Shown here piece by piece: positions 37,240 through 47,255 of a DNA stretch of 64,000 nt. Numbering within the stretch: the first letter of the stretch is position 1; the number at the start of each line of letters is the position of its first letter. The position numbers were made by a program, and so were the translations under genes. Under the pieces are notes generated by a model. That model saw only the letters and a list, made by a program, of their open reading frames with translations, was not told the origin of the DNA and searched no databases. Location: NCBI RefSeq assembly GCF_003385845.1, contig NZ_QRDJ01000010.1:20190-84189 (forward strand), in the 5' to 3' direction. This DNA comes from Kushneria indalinina DSM 14324. Lineage in GTDB: Bacteria > Pseudomonadota > Gammaproteobacteria > Pseudomonadales > Halomonadaceae.

Positions 37240-38760
37240 TCAATACAGACCGGCCGGGCTGTCGCTATAGGAGATCAGCTGGCACTTGATCTGCTGATAG
37301 TTACCCAGCGCGGCCAGATGGGTCTCGCGGCCGATACCGGATTTCTTGTAGCCCCCGAAGGCGGCGTGCGCCGGATACTGGTGGTAGCAGTTGGTCCACA
37401 CGCGACCGGCCTGGATGGCCCGGCCCATGCGATAGGCACGGTTCATGTCACGCGTCCAGACGCCAGCACCCAGGCCGAACTCGGTGTCGTTGGCGATCGC
37501 CAGGGCTTCTTCCTCGGTCTTGAAGGTGGTCACCGACAGCGTGGGACCGAAGATCTCCTCCTGGAAGATGCGCATGTCGTTGCGGCCCTTGAAGATCGTG
37601 GGCTGCACGTAAAAGCCGTTTTGATAGTCATCATCGACCGAGGCGCGCTCGCCGCCCAGCAGCAGCTCGGCGCCCTCGTCGCGACCGATCTCCATATAGG
37701 AGAGGATCTTGTCGAACTGCTCTTTCGAGACCTGGGCGCCCATCTCGGTGTCGGTATCCAGCGGATTGCCGGATTTAAGCGTTTTAGCACGCGCCACGGC
37801 ACGCGAGATCAGCGTGTCATAGACCGACTCGTGAATCAGCGCGCGGGACGGGCAGGTGCAGACCTCGCCCTGATTGAGAAAGGTCATCATCAGCCCTTCG
37901 ACGCACTTGTCGATATAGGCGTCCCCGTGGTCCAGCACATCCTCGAAATAGATATTGGGTGATTTGCCGCCCAGCTCCAGCGTGGCTGGAATGATGCGCT
38001 CGGCCGCCCGGGACATGATGTGGCTGCCCACCGGCGTGGAGCCGGTAAAGGCAATCTTCTGGATGCCCGGGTGGGTCGCCAGCGCCTCGCCGGCCTCCTC
38101 GCCGATGCCCTGCACCACGTTCAAAACGCCCGGCGGCAGCAGATCGCCAATCAACTCCAGCAGCACGCAGATGGAGGCCGGCGTCTGCTCGGCAGGCTTC
38201 AACACGCTGCAGTTGCCGGCCACCAGCGCTGGTGCCAGCTTCCAGCCGGCCATCAACAGCGGAAAGTTCCAGGGGATGATCTGCCCCACCACACCAAACG
38301 GTTCGTGGTAGTGATAGGCCACCGTCTCGCTGTCGATCTCGCTGATACCGCCCTCCTGCGCCCGGATACAGCCGGCGAAGTAGCGAAAGTGGTCCACAAG
38401 CAGCGGCAAATCGGCCGCCAGACACTCCCGGATCGGCTTGCCGTTGTCCCAGGTCTCGGCCACGGCCAGCATCTCAAGATTGTTCTCGATGCGATCGGCA
38501 ATCCTGAGCAGCACAGCGGCGCGCTCGGCCGGGGGCGTGGCGGCCCAGCCCGGCGCTGCCTTTTGCGCGGCCTTGACGGCGCGATCGATATCCTCGCGCC
38601 CGGAGCGCGGCACCTGGCAGAACACCTCACCGGTGACCGGCGTGACGTTGTCCATATAGCGGCCATCATTGGGTGCGCACCACTCACCGCCGATGAAGTT
38701 GTCATAGCGATCGCGAAAGCGTACGAGTGCATCCGAACTGCCGGGTCTGGCGTATTGCAT
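37240..38760 (-). CDS. NAD-dependent aldehyde dehydrogenase, ExaC/AldB type
   Basis: This 506-residue enzyme oxidises aldehydes such as acetaldehyde to acids. Visible features are [16 protein letters not shown], the Rossmann turn [11 protein letters not shown], the general-base region [12 protein letters not shown] with the conserved Glu, and the catalytic Cys in [11 protein letters not shown]. The N-terminus [12 protein letters not shown] and the whole length match the ExaC/AldB group. The ATG at 38760 has GGAGG seven bases upstream; the longer frame is unsupported. It stands alone with its own terminator. The substrate is not certain. Confidence 0.92.
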   Translation of the reverse strand: MQYARPGSSDALVRFRDRYDNFIGGEWCAPNDGRYMDNVTPVTGEVFCQVPRSGREDIDRAVKAAQKAAPGWAATPPAERAAVLLRIADRIENNLEMLAVAETWDNGKPIRECLAADLPLLVDHFRYFAGCIRAQEGGISEIDSETVAYHYHEPFGVVGQIIPWNFPLLMAGWKLAPALVAGNCSVLKPAEQTPASICVLLELIGDLLPPGVLNVVQGIGEEAGEALATHPGIQKIAFTGSTPVGSHIMSRAAERIIPATLELGGKSPNIYFEDVLDHGDAYIDKCVEGLMMTFLNQGEVCTCPSRALIHESVYDTLISRAVARAKTLKSGNPLDTDTEMGAQVSKEQFDKILSYMEIGRDEGAELLLGGERASVDDDYQNGFYVQPTIFKGRNDMRIFQEEIFGPTLSVTTFKTEEEALAIANDTEFGLGAGVWTRDMNRAYRMGRAIQAGRVWTNCYHQYPAHAAFGGYKKSGIGRETHLAALGNYQQIKCQLISYSDSPAGLY

Positions 38761-38890
38761 TGTCCACCTCCAGAGAATCAGGGTAGCGGTTGAGGCAAGA
38801 AGCTCTCGGCCCCTGTCTACTCTGGCACTGCGACGACAGCACAACAAACGGCTATTGGTCCAACGCGCCGGTGCCTGGAGAGGCCGGACG

Positions 38891-38922
38891 CAAAACGCCC
38901 CGAAGCGCTTGCTTCAGGGCGT
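38891..38922 (-). terminator. Terminator after lptG
   Basis: An 11-base-pair stem (CGCCCTGAAGC with GCTTCGGGGCG on the minus strand, one T-G pair) has a four-base loop and is followed by TTTTG. It ends the lptFG transcript. Confidence 0.7.
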
Positions 38923-38950
38923 ATAGACAGTGCCGGAGACTGGCGGCGGG

Positions 38951-40006
38951 TCAGCCGGCGCGGCGCAGCAGCCAGAAACCGATGCCGAAACAGACCGCCA
39001 TGGGCACCACGATGGCCCAGATGGGTGAGAACCCGAAGATGGTCGCGGCAGGCCCGAGCAGGTCCTGCACATACTTGAAGACCAGTCCGACCACCGTGCC
39101 GTAGAACACCCGCGTCCCCGCGGCGACGCTTCTCAGCGGGCCAAAGATGAACGAGGCCGCAATGATCACCAGCGAGATCAGCGTCAGCGGCAGCAGCACC
39201 TTCTGCCAGAAATAGAGCCAGGTATCGGTGGCGCTGATGCCCTGCTCGTTGAGATAGCTGCCGTAGCGCCAGAGGTCCTCGATCGACTGGCTGTTGCGAT
39301 CGGTGATGATCAATCGCAGCAGCTCCGGGTCCAGCGACGTGTCCCACTCGAGCTGGTCGAGATGCTCGGCCTCGGTGGTCTCCTCGTGGATCAGGGTCCG
39401 ATCCACGTCCTCCAGCGTCCACTCATCACCCTCAAGCACCGCGCGTGAAGCGTGGGTCGCCTCCACCAGCCGATCGTCGTCATAGCGAAAGCGATTGACG
39501 TCCAGCAGCGTATTGTCCGAGCGGATGGAGCCGAAGCGATAGTAGCTGTCACCCTCTCGCTGCCAGCCCCCCCGGCGGGAGATGGCGTTGCCCTCCTGCA
39601 GCTCGGTACGCCATGCCTGGCCAAACATCTCGGTGCGCGGCGCGGCAAATTCACCGATCGACATGATCACCAGCACCACGATCAAAAGCGGCTTCATGAC
39701 CCCGATCAGAATGCGCCACAGGGAAAATCCGGCCGAGCGCATGACGGTCAGCTCGTTGCTGGAGGCCATCGCCCCGAGCCCCACCAGCGAGCCGATCAGC
39801 ACGCTCACCGGGGCATACTGATAAAAGCGCCAGGGCAGGCGGATCACGCCATACATCAGCACCTGCAGGGTGCCGTAATTGCCCTCGGTATCGCCCAGAT
39901 CGTTGATGAAGCTGATGGTGAAATCGAGCCCGAGAATAATGAGATGCACGATGAGCATGCCCATGAGGACATTGCGCGCGATGTAGCGATCAAGCTGATT
40001 GAACAT
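38951..40006 (-). CDS. lptG: LptG, lipopolysaccharide transport permease
   Basis: LptG and LptF form the membrane part of the LptB2FG transporter that pulls LPS from the inner membrane toward the outer membrane. The 351-residue protein has three N-terminal helices, a large periplasmic beta-jellyroll domain (about 130-260) and three C-terminal helices. Motifs are FNQLDRYIARNVLMG at the start, and SSNELTVMRSAGFSLWRI in the coupling helix region. The ATG at 40006 shares its first base with the lptF stop (TGATG). GGAGGG lies eight bases upstream. Confidence 0.95.
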   Translation of the reverse strand: MFNQLDRYIARNVLMGMLIVHLIILGLDFTISFINDLGDTEGNYGTLQVLMYGVIRLPWRFYQYAPVSVLIGSLVGLGAMASSNELTVMRSAGFSLWRILIGVMKPLLIVVLVIMSIGEFAAPRTEMFGQAWRTELQEGNAISRRGGWQREGDSYYRFGSIRSDNTLLDVNRFRYDDDRLVEATHASRAVLEGDEWTLEDVDRTLIHEETTEAEHLDQLEWDTSLDPELLRLIITDRNSQSIEDLWRYGSYLNEQGISATDTWLYFWQKVLLPLTLISLVIIAASFIFGPLRSVAAGTRVFYGTVVGLVFKYVQDLLGPAATIFGFSPIWAIVVPMAVCFGIGFWLLRRAG

Positions 40007-41085
40007 CACCGCGTCCCTCCATGGCGGCTGCTTCGATACAAAAGCCATGCCCCTATCAGCGCAAAGACAGCGTGGACGGGCCAGAGGCCGATAACGGCCG
40101 AAAGCGCGCCGCTACCTACCGCGTCCTGGGCGGCCAGCAAAAGACTCATGTAGGCCACATATAAAATGATGGCCGGCATCATCTTGGCAAACCGACCCTG
40201 GCGCGGGTTGGCCCGTGACAGCGGCAGCGCAATCAGGGTCAGGATCGGCACCATCAGGGCGAGCGAAATACGCCATTGAAGTGCCGCACGCGCCTTGTTG
40301 CTCTCATCCCCAAGCAGGCGCCAGGTGGGCTGAAGTTCGACGTCATCGACATCCATCTGAGCCGTGCCGTTTTCAAGCCGGGCAGCATAGGTATCAAACG
40401 CCAGCCGCTCGGCCACCCGGCTTCCCGGCCTGACACTCTCCCGGGTACCGTCGGAGAGCACCAGAAAGCGGCTTTCGCTGTCCGGGTCAGTGGTCTGATA
40501 GCCGCTCTCGCCCCGGGTCAGGACATCCACGCGCTGGCCCTGCTCGTTGCGGGTCTGCTCGGCGATGAAGACATTTTCCATCCGACTGCTGCCCTGCTCG
40601 ACGCGTTCGGCATAGATGGTGCGATCGCCGAGCTTTTGAAAGCGTCCCGGCGTCAGCGCGCTGAAATCGGCCCGCTCCTGCTGCTCGGTCAGCGTTCTTT
40701 CATTCTGGGTCAGCCCCGCCGGCGTCAGCCACAGGCTGCAGGCGCCGACCACGCAGGCCATTAAAAGCGCCGGCCAGCATGACGCCCCCAGAATACGAAC
40801 GGGGCTGACGCCACAGGCCGCCAGCACGGTCATTTCGCTGTTGAGATAAAGCTGCCCATAGGCCAGCAGAATGCCCAGAAAAAAGGCCAGCGGCAGGATC
40901 AGCTGGAGGAAACTGGGCAGATGGAACAGCATCAGGCTGCCCAGCAGGCTGGCCGGGAAGTCGCCATCAGCCACATCGGAAAAGTAACGAATGAAACGAT
41001 TGCCCATGATGACCAGCAGCAGAATGCCGGTCACGGCACTCATCGTGGTCAGTATTTCACGAATCAAGTAGCGAAAAACGATCAA
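40006..41085 (-). CDS. lptF: LptF, lipopolysaccharide transport permease
   Basis: LptF is the second permease subunit of the LPS exporter. The 359-residue protein has the same plan as LptG, with IVFRYLIREILTTMS at the N-terminus, the coupling-helix region LNSEMTVLAACGVSPVRIL and a periplasmic domain. The start is TTG at 41085, with GGGAG eight bases upstream. TTG is supported by alignment to MIxxRYLxRE in E. coli. It is the first gene of the operon and divergent from pepA. Confidence 0.95.
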   Translation of the reverse strand: MIVFRYLIREILTTMSAVTGILLLVIMGNRFIRYFSDVADGDFPASLLGSLMLFHLPSFLQLILPLAFFLGILLAYGQLYLNSEMTVLAACGVSPVRILGASCWPALLMACVVGACSLWLTPAGLTQNERTLTEQQERADFSALTPGRFQKLGDRTIYAERVEQGSSRMENVFIAEQTRNEQGQRVDVLTRGESGYQTTDPDSESRFLVLSDGTRESVRPGSRVAERLAFDTYAARLENGTAQMDVDDVELQPTWRLLGDESNKARAALQWRISLALMVPILTLIALPLSRANPRQGRFAKMMPAIILYVAYMSLLLAAQDAVGSGALSAVIGLWPVHAVFALIGAWLLYRSSRHGGTR

Positions 41086-41305
41086 GCGTAGACTCCCTCA
41101 TACATCAATATCGAGCGATCGTTTCCGATGCGTACTCCGCAGGATAGCTCCTGACCATGCAATGGTGCAGGGGTTTGCGTACACTGAAGGCCTGTTCGGG
41201 CCCACCTGTTCAACGCGTCGAATAGCCGTTTAACGTACTCGACACCATGTCTGTTCGAAACAGTCATTATCACCAATACCCACCGCATTGTCTTGGGGAG
41301 ACACC

Positions 41306-42790
41306 ATGGAATTTCCCGTGCTCACCGCCAACCCGGCCCGCTGTGAAACCGACTGCATCATTGTGCCGGTGTTCAAGGACGGTGATTTGCCCCCGGCCAC
41401 CGAGCGCCTGGATGACGCCAGCGAGCGCCTGATCACACAGCTCATGGAACGGGGCGACTTTGATCCGGTGACGGCTGCCACACAGCTGGTCCCCTTTGCT
41501 CCCGGCCTGAACACCGCCCGCCTTTTGCTGGTGGGCTGCGGTGAAACCAGAGAGTTCAATGAAGGCGCCTTTCGAAAGGTACTCGATGCCGCCCTCGGGA
41601 CGCTGCTGTCCCTGCCGGTCGAAAACGCCGCCATCGCCATGCTGGATCGGGAAAACGGCCCGCATGATACCGTCTGGAAGGCACGCATGATTGCCGAAGC
41701 CACCCTGCGCGCCAGTTATCGCTTTGACACCTTCAAATCGAAAAAGCGCCCGCCGATCGCTCTGACCCGGCTGTCGCTGGTGGTCAGCGACGCCAACGAT
41801 GCCGCCGCTGCCGAAGAGGGCGCGCGCACGGGCGCCGGCATTGGCGCCGGTATCAACCTGGCCCGGGAACTGGGCAATCTCCCCGGCAATGTCTGCACCC
41901 CGCGCTATCTGGCCAGCGAGGCCGAGAAGCTGGGCAGCGAGGGCGATCTCAAGGTCACCGTGCATGACGAGAAGGCGCTCGAAACCATGGGGGCGGGCGC
42001 GATTCTGGCCGTGGGCCAGGGCAGCGCCGAGCCGTCGCGCCTGATAGTGATGGAGTATCAGGGCGCCGACGACCCTGACGAAGCACCCCATGTGCTGGTC
42101 GGCAAGGGCATTACCTTTGACAGTGGCGGCATCTCGATCAAGGGCGGTGCCAACATGGACGAGATGAAATTCGACATGGGCGGGGCCGCCAGCGTGATGG
42201 GCACCATGAAGGCCATTACCGCCCTGAAGCCGAAGATCAACGTGGTCGCCATCATCGCCTCGGCCGAAAACATGCCGGATGCCAAAGCCTTCAAGCCCGG
42301 CGATATCATCACCACGCTCAAGGGCCTGACCGTCGAGATTCTCAACACCGACGCCGAAGGCCGACTGGTGCTGTGCGACGCCCTGACCTATGCCGAGCGC
42401 TACAAGCCTGCCTCGGTGGTGGATATCGCCACCCTGACCGGCGCCTGCATTGTGGCACTTGGCCATCAGACCACGGCGCTGCTGGCCAATGATGACGCCC
42501 TGGCACAGCAGCTTCTGACCGCGGGCACCACCGCCTGGGACCGTGCCTGGCAGCTGCCGCTGTGGGATGACTATCAGAGTCAGCTCGACTCCGAATACGC
42601 CGATCTGGCCAACATCGGTGGCCGCCCGGCCGGCACCATCACGGCGGCCTGCTTTCTCTCGCGCTTTGCCGAAAGCTACTCCTGGGCCCATCTGGATGTC
42701 GCCGGCACCGCCTGGGATGGCAAAAAGGGCGGGACCGGCCGACCGGTCGGGCTTCTGAGCGAATACCTGCTCTCCCGCGAGTCTCACTGA
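41306..42790 (+). CDS. pepA: Leucyl aminopeptidase PepA
   Basis: PepA is a hexameric manganese/zinc aminopeptidase that also acts in E. coli as a DNA-binding factor in site-specific recombination. The 494-residue protein has the M17 signature NTDAEGRLVL, the metal lysine/aspartate region VGKGITFDSGGISIK and GAAAS-like catalytic segments (FDMGGAASVMG). The ATG at 41306 follows GGGGAG by five bases. Its divergent position next to lptFG is conserved in Gammaproteobacteria. Downstream, ilvE and an SDR gene separate it from holC. Confidence 0.96.
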   Translation: MEFPVLTANPARCETDCIIVPVFKDGDLPPATERLDDASERLITQLMERGDFDPVTAATQLVPFAPGLNTARLLLVGCGETREFNEGAFRKVLDAALGTLLSLPVENAAIAMLDRENGPHDTVWKARMIAEATLRASYRFDTFKSKKRPPIALTRLSLVVSDANDAAAAEEGARTGAGIGAGINLARELGNLPGNVCTPRYLASEAEKLGSEGDLKVTVHDEKALETMGAGAILAVGQGSAEPSRLIVMEYQGADDPDEAPHVLVGKGITFDSGGISIKGGANMDEMKFDMGGAASVMGTMKAITALKPKINVVAIIASAENMPDAKAFKPGDIITTLKGLTVEILNTDAEGRLVLCDALTYAERYKPASVVDIATLTGACIVALGHQTTALLANDDALAQQLLTAGTTAWDRAWQLPLWDDYQSQLDSEYADLANIGGRPAGTITAACFLSRFAESYSWAHLDVAGTAWDGKKGGTGRPVGLLSEYLLSRESH

Positions 42791-42801
42791 TCAGAACCAG
42801 A

Positions 42802-42849
42802 GCGCCCTGCACCCGTCGCTGCGCGGCGGGCTTTATTGGCGCAGGGCGC
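42802..42849 (+). terminator. Nested hairpin terminator after pepA
   Basis: An inner stem (CCCGTCGC with GCGGCGGG, one G-U pair) followed by CTTTATT sits inside an outer repeat GCGCCCTGC...GCAGGGCGC. It probably ends pepA transcription before ilvE. Confidence 0.55.
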
Positions 42850-42988
42850 CTGTGTCATTCTTGGCAACCTGTTTCTGACGTTTCCCTTAATCATCTGTCG
42901 GACCAGCGTTATCGGATACGCCGTTGCCGATGATCGACAGCGATGTGTACTTCTCGCCTGGCCACCGTACGAACGGAGAATCCGAATC

Positions 42989-44092
42989 GTGTCTTCCTCT
43001 CAAGGCCTTGAGCTTCGCCCCACGACTACGCCCACCGATGCCGGTCAGCGTGACGAGATTCTGAAAAACCCCGGTTTCGGCCGCTATTTCACCGATCACA
43101 TGGTGCACGTGCGCTGGACCCATGCCGACGGCTGGAGCAACGGCGAGGTGCGACCCTACGGCCCGCTGACGCTGGACCCGGCCGCGTCCGTGCTGCACTA
43201 CGCCCAGGAGATCTTTGAAGGGGTCAAGTCCTACCGCCACGCGGACGGCTCGGTATGGACCTTCCGACCGGAAAAAAACGCAGCACGCTTTCAGGCCTCG
43301 GCACGCCGTCTGGCCCTGCCGGAACTGGACGCCGAGACCTTTATTGCCTCACTCAAGGCGCTGGTCAGCCAGGACGTCAACTGGGTGCCCACCCCCGCCT
43401 CTGAGGCCGAGGAATCGAGCCTCTACCTGCGCCCCTTCATGATCGCCAGCGAGAAGTTTCTGGGCGTGCGTCCGTCAAAAGAGGTCGACTACTACGTGAT
43501 CGCCTCGCCGGCGGCGGCGTACTTCAAGGGCGGCGTCAAGCCGGTCTCGATCTGGCTCTCCTCGAACTACAACCGCGCCGCCCCCGGCGGGACCGGCTTT
43601 GCCAAGTGCGGCGGCAACTACGCCGCATCGCTTGCCGCACAAAAGGAAGCCGAAGCGCACGGCTGTGATCAGGTCGCCTTTCTGGACGCGGTCGAGAACA
43701 AGTGGGTCGAAGAGCTGGGCGGCATGAACCTGTTTTTCGTGTTCAAGGACGGGCGCATCGTCACGCCGGCCCTGACCGGCACCATCCTTGAGGGCGTCAC
43801 GCGTGATTCGGTCCTGCAGCTGGCCGCCGATGCCGGGCTCAAGCCCGAGGAGCGTGCCATCAGCATCGATGAGTGGCGCGACGGCATTCATTCCGGCGAG
43901 ATCACCGAAGTGTTCGCCTGTGGTACCGCCGCCGTCATCACGCCCATCGGTGAGCTGGTCAGCGACAATGACCGCCTGAGCTGCAGCAGCGGCAATGGCG
44001 GCGAGGTCGGCAGGTCGATCCGCAAGCAGCTGCTCGATATTCAGTACGGTCGCGTTGAAGACCGTCATGGCTGGCTGACCCGTCTGGCCTAA
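42989..44092 (+). CDS. ilvE: Branched-chain amino acid aminotransferase
   Basis: This PLP fold-type IV enzyme transfers amino groups between branched-chain amino acids and 2-oxoglutarate. The 367-residue protein is of the longer mitochondrial-like group rather than the short E. coli type. The PLP lysine is Lys206 (GTGFAKCGGNYAASL). LHYAQEIFEGVKSY, RPFMIAS and EVFACGTAAVITPIG are the other family motifs. The start is GTG at 42989, with GGAG ten bases upstream; the in-frame 5' extension lacks family similarity. No attenuator-like leader peptide was found. Confidence 0.93.
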   Translation: MSSSQGLELRPTTTPTDAGQRDEILKNPGFGRYFTDHMVHVRWTHADGWSNGEVRPYGPLTLDPAASVLHYAQEIFEGVKSYRHADGSVWTFRPEKNAARFQASARRLALPELDAETFIASLKALVSQDVNWVPTPASEAEESSLYLRPFMIASEKFLGVRPSKEVDYYVIASPAAAYFKGGVKPVSIWLSSNYNRAAPGGTGFAKCGGNYAASLAAQKEAEAHGCDQVAFLDAVENKWVEELGGMNLFFVFKDGRIVTPALTGTILEGVTRDSVLQLAADAGLKPEERAISIDEWRDGIHSGEITEVFACGTAAVITPIGELVSDNDRLSCSSGNGGEVGRSIRKQLLDIQYGRVEDRHGWLTRLA

Positions 44093-44100
44093 GCCATTTG

Positions 44101-44124
44101 ACGCCGCCTGCGGGCGGCGTTTTT
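44101..44124 (+). terminator. Terminator after ilvE
   Basis: An eight-base-pair perfect stem (ACGCCGCC with GGCGGCGT) has a TGCG loop and is followed by TTTT. Confidence 0.85.
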
Positions 44125-44160
44125 GCATTAACGCCTGCCCTACCCTACAGGAGAGCTTCA

Positions 44161-44907
44161 ATGAGCAACGTCATGATCGTGACCGGCGGCAGCCGTGGCA
44201 TTGGTGCTGCCACTGCCCGTCTGGCCGCCGCCCGCGGCTATCAGGTGGCCGTCAACTACGTCAGCAACCGTGACGCCGCCGACCAGGTCGTCAACGACAT
44301 TACCGCAGCCGGTGGCCGGGCCGTGGCGGTACAGGCCGACATGGCCGTGGAAGCCGACATCGTGGCGCTGTTTGAAACGGTCGATCGCGAGCTGGGCCCG
44401 GTAAACGTGCTGGTCAACAATGCCGGCATCATCGACCAGGTCTCTCGCGTGGAAGAGATGAGCTTCGAGCGCGTGGATCGCATGATGCGCATCAACGTGA
44501 CCGGCCCCTTCATCTGTGCGCGCGAGGCGATCAAGCGCATGTCGACCCGCCATGGCGGCCAGGGCGGTGCCATCGTCAATATCTCCTCGGCGGCGTCCCA
44601 TCGCGGCGGTTCGGGAGAATACGTGGACTATGCCGCTTCCAAGGGCGCGATCGACACCTTTACCGAGGGCCTGGCCAAGGAACTCGCCGGGGAAGGCATC
44701 CGGGTCAACGCCGTACGCCCGGGCGTGGTCAACACCGAGATTCATGCCAGCGGCGGCAACCCGGACAAGCCGGAAAAATCCAGCCAGAGCATCCCCATGG
44801 GACGCGCCGGCAATGCCGACGAAATTGCCAACGGCATCCTGTGGCTGGCCAGTGACGAGGCCTCCTTTACCACCGGGGCGCGCCTGGACATCGACGGCGG
44901 CGTCTGA
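44161..44907 (+). CDS. SDR family oxidoreductase
   Basis: The 248-residue protein is a classical short-chain dehydrogenase/reductase. TGGSRGIG at 8-15 binds the cofactor, NNAG lies at 86-89, Ser142/143 and the YxxxK pair Tyr157-Lys161 form the active site, and RPGVVNTEIHA follows. It resembles glucose/ribitol dehydrogenase-like members, but the substrate is not known. The ATG at 44161 has CAGGAGAG six to seven bases upstream. The stop is two bases before the holC start, so the two are transcribed together. Confidence 0.88.
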   Translation: MSNVMIVTGGSRGIGAATARLAAARGYQVAVNYVSNRDAADQVVNDITAAGGRAVAVQADMAVEADIVALFETVDRELGPVNVLVNNAGIIDQVSRVEEMSFERVDRMMRINVTGPFICAREAIKRMSTRHGGQGGAIVNISSAASHRGGSGEYVDYAASKGAIDTFTEGLAKELAGEGIRVNAVRPGVVNTEIHASGGNPDKPEKSSQSIPMGRAGNADEIANGILWLASDEASFTTGARLDIDGGV

Positions 44908-44909
44908 GC

Positions 44910-45341
44910 ATGACCCGCATCGATTTCTACGTGCTGTCGGCTACCACGCTCGAGGCCAGATTCGACTTTGCCTGTCGGCTGGCCGAGACCATCTACCGCA
45001 AGGGCTATCGGCTGCACGTCCATCTGGAAGATGAGGCCATGGCGCGCGAGTTTGACGAGCGCCTGTGGATCTTTCGCCAGGACGCCTTTGTGCCGCACGT
45101 GCTCTTCAACGAGCAGAGCCTGCCACCGGCCCCGGTCACGCTCGGGTGGGAAGCACCGCCCGAGCCGGGTATCGAGGCGCTTTTGAACCTGAACGCCACC
45201 ATTCCGGCCTGGTTTTCCCGCTTTGAGCGCGTCGCCGAGATCATCAACCAGCATCAGGAAGTGCTCAGTGCCAAGCGCGAGTGCTGGCAGACCTACAAAA
45301 GCCGCGGCTATGAGGTCAAGGCCCACCACATCAACGGCTGA
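44910..45341 (+). CDS. holC: DNA polymerase III chi subunit
   Basis: HolC binds HolD (psi) and single-strand binding protein, linking the clamp loader to SSB. The 143-residue protein shows TRIDFYVLS at the N-terminus, then YRKGYRLHVHLEDEAMAREFDERLW and a C-terminal EVLSAKRECWQTYKSRGYEVKAH that is typical for chi. Its place between pepA and valS is the conserved gammaproteobacterial position, but here ilvE, an SDR gene and a chemoreceptor gene are inserted around it. No strong ribosome site is seen; it probably relies on coupling to the SDR gene. Confidence 0.93.
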   Translation: MTRIDFYVLSATTLEARFDFACRLAETIYRKGYRLHVHLEDEAMAREFDERLWIFRQDAFVPHVLFNEQSLPPAPVTLGWEAPPEPGIEALLNLNATIPAWFSRFERVAEIINQHQEVLSAKRECWQTYKSRGYEVKAHHING

Positions 45342-45363
45342 CGATGAGCGCAGTGATCGCATA

Positions 45364-45395
45364 AAAAGGGGGCCGGCAGATGCCGGCCCCCTTTT
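45364..45395. terminator. Bidirectional terminator between holC and the chemoreceptor gene
   Basis: A 15-base-pair perfect stem (AAAAGGGGGCCGGCA with TGCCGGCCCCCTTTT) has a GA loop. It is flanked by T-rich sequence on one strand and by A residues on the other. It serves both convergent genes. Confidence 0.9.
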
Positions 45396-45432
45396 ATTTT
45401 GCCTGCTCCAGAAGGCCTGGACTGGCAGCGTC

Positions 45433-47091
45433 TCAGTACTGGTGTTCCACATTGAAGCGGCGGGTAAATTCACGCAGCTCCTGCGCGCGCCCTTCAAGCT
45501 CACCGGCGGCGGCGGCAGTCTGCTCTACCAGAGCAGCGTTGTGCTGGGTGGACTGATCCATCTGGCTGACCGCCTGATTGATCTGCTCGATACCGCTGCT
45601 CTGCTCGCGAGCACCGGCGGCGATTTCACCCAGCAGGTCGTTCATGCGCTGGATACGCGCATCCACATCCCCCATGCGCTCACTGGCCGCCTGCACTCGC
45701 TGGGCACCCTCTCCCACCTGCTGTCCCGAGGTGTCGATCAACGCCTTGATGTCCTGCGCGGCCGAGGCCGAGCGATTGGCCAGCTGGCGTACCTCGCCGG
45801 CGACGACCGCAAAGCCACGTCCTTCTTCACCGGCGCGGGCAGCCTCAACGGAGGCGTTGAGTGCCAGCAGGTTGGTCTGAAAGGCGATGCTGTCGATCAG
45901 CGAGACGATATCGGCAATTTTCGTGGAGCCTTCGGTGATGGCGGCCATCGACTGAACGGCCTCATCGATGGCCTGCTGACCTTCACGTGAGGTATCCCGC
46001 GCCTGCTGGGCCAGCTGGCGCGCCTGGTCGGCACTTTCGGCACTCTGACGCACGCTGGCGGTCATCTGCTCCATGCTCGACGAGGTTTCTTCCAGCGCGG
46101 CGGCCTGCTGCTCGGTGCGCGAGGAAAGCTCCTGATTGCCCGAGGCAATTTCACTGGCGCCCTGGTCGACCGACTGGGTGGTGGTCTGAATGGCACGCAC
46201 CGAATCTGCCAGCGCGTCGCGCATGCTGCGAATATTGGCCAGCAGACTGGTGCGGTCCCCCTCGCGAAGCGAAACGGGCGCGGTCAGATCGCCATCAGCA
46301 ATCTGTCGGACCACACCGGCTGCGTAAGCGGGCTCTCCACCCAGACGACGCAGCACGCGCTGCATGCCCCACCAGAACATGGCCGTGAGCAGCGCGCCCG
46401 CGATCAGTACGACCAGCGCCGATTCCATCAGGTTTTCCAGCACGGTGGCGTTGACGTCGCCCATGAACACGCCGCTGGCCAGATAGATATCCCAGGGCTG
46501 ATATTGGGAGACAAAGGCCCTGACACGAGGCTGCGCCTCCGAGCCACGGGCAAAGTTGGAGCGGTATTCGGTAAAGCCCTGTCCGTTGGCCCGGCCTTCG
46601 GTGACCAGATCCTGAAACAGCAGCCGCCCGGCCGGGTCGGTCACGCCAGAGACGTCCTGCCCATAGGGCCGTTTGGGATGGGCCATGATCTGCAGGTTGC
46701 CGTTGACGACGTAGACATAGTTGTCGCCCCCATCAAAGCGCAGGCTGCGAAGCTCATCAAAGGCCTGCTGGCGTGCCGCACTGTCTGTCAGCTCGCCGCG
46801 CTCGACCCGTGCCTGATAGTGCTGCACCAGACTTTCTGCCATGTCCACGGCACTGGTGAGGCGCGCCTCACGCTCGGTGTACATGACGCCACGGCTCTGC
46901 CAGGCATTAATCATGAGCATGCCCACCAGAATCAGCCACATGATGGCAATACCGGCCAGCATCTGACGGCGCAGGGTCATGCCCTGCGGCTGGCCTGCCT
47001 CTTCCGTCAGCGTTCGATCGGCCTGCGAGGGGTCTGCATGCTTTCGAAATCCCGAGAAAAGGTTTGAGCGTGATGTCCCTGTTACCTGCAT
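45433..47091 (-). CDS. Methyl-accepting chemotaxis protein with single Cache domain
   Basis: The 552-residue receptor has a first membrane helix at about 44-62, a periplasmic sensor of about 155 residues and a second helix at about 224-243. A HAMP region (to about 295) and a long cytoplasmic signalling rod follow. The sensor shows [31 protein letters not shown], typical of sCache_2 domains. The hairpin tip reads [37 protein letters not shown]. No C-terminal CheR-binding pentapeptide is evident. The N-terminal cytoplasmic extension (about 40 residues) is long, and a start at the internal Met near residue 38 is possible. The ligand is unknown. Confidence 0.92.
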   Translation of the reverse strand: MQVTGTSRSNLFSGFRKHADPSQADRTLTEEAGQPQGMTLRRQMLAGIAIMWLILVGMLMINAWQSRGVMYTEREARLTSAVDMAESLVQHYQARVERGELTDSAARQQAFDELRSLRFDGGDNYVYVVNGNLQIMAHPKRPYGQDVSGVTDPAGRLLFQDLVTEGRANGQGFTEYRSNFARGSEAQPRVRAFVSQYQPWDIYLASGVFMGDVNATVLENLMESALVVLIAGALLTAMFWWGMQRVLRRLGGEPAYAAGVVRQIADGDLTAPVSLREGDRTSLLANIRSMRDALADSVRAIQTTTQSVDQGASEIASGNQELSSRTEQQAAALEETSSSMEQMTASVRQSAESADQARQLAQQARDTSREGQQAIDEAVQSMAAITEGSTKIADIVSLIDSIAFQTNLLALNASVEAARAGEEGRGFAVVAGEVRQLANRSASAAQDIKALIDTSGQQVGEGAQRVQAASERMGDVDARIQRMNDLLGEIAAGAREQSSGIEQINQAVSQMDQSTQHNAALVEQTAAAAGELEGRAQELREFTRRFNVEHQY

Positions 47092-47255
47092 GTCTGCATA
47101 CTCACTTGAATACCTGCCAAAAAAGAAGCGATCTCACCGGGCCCATCCAGCATTCCATGCTTTTTAGACTTTAGTATTAACCGGTCGCACTCTATCGGCA
47201 GCGGCCCTCAATTCTTTAGCGCGCCCATACCATGACGACAGCCCCCCCGCGGCGC

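Noticed and set aside
41270..42787. 505-residue open frame on the minus strand over pepA
   Set aside because: Shadow of pepA; the M17 signature and ribosome site identify the plus-strand gene.
42836..42988. Leader peptide or attenuator before ilvE
   Set aside because: The in-frame extension upstream contains several Ile/Leu/Val codons, but it is in the ilvE frame without a stop, has no ribosome site, and the hairpin there follows pepA rather than a leader peptide.
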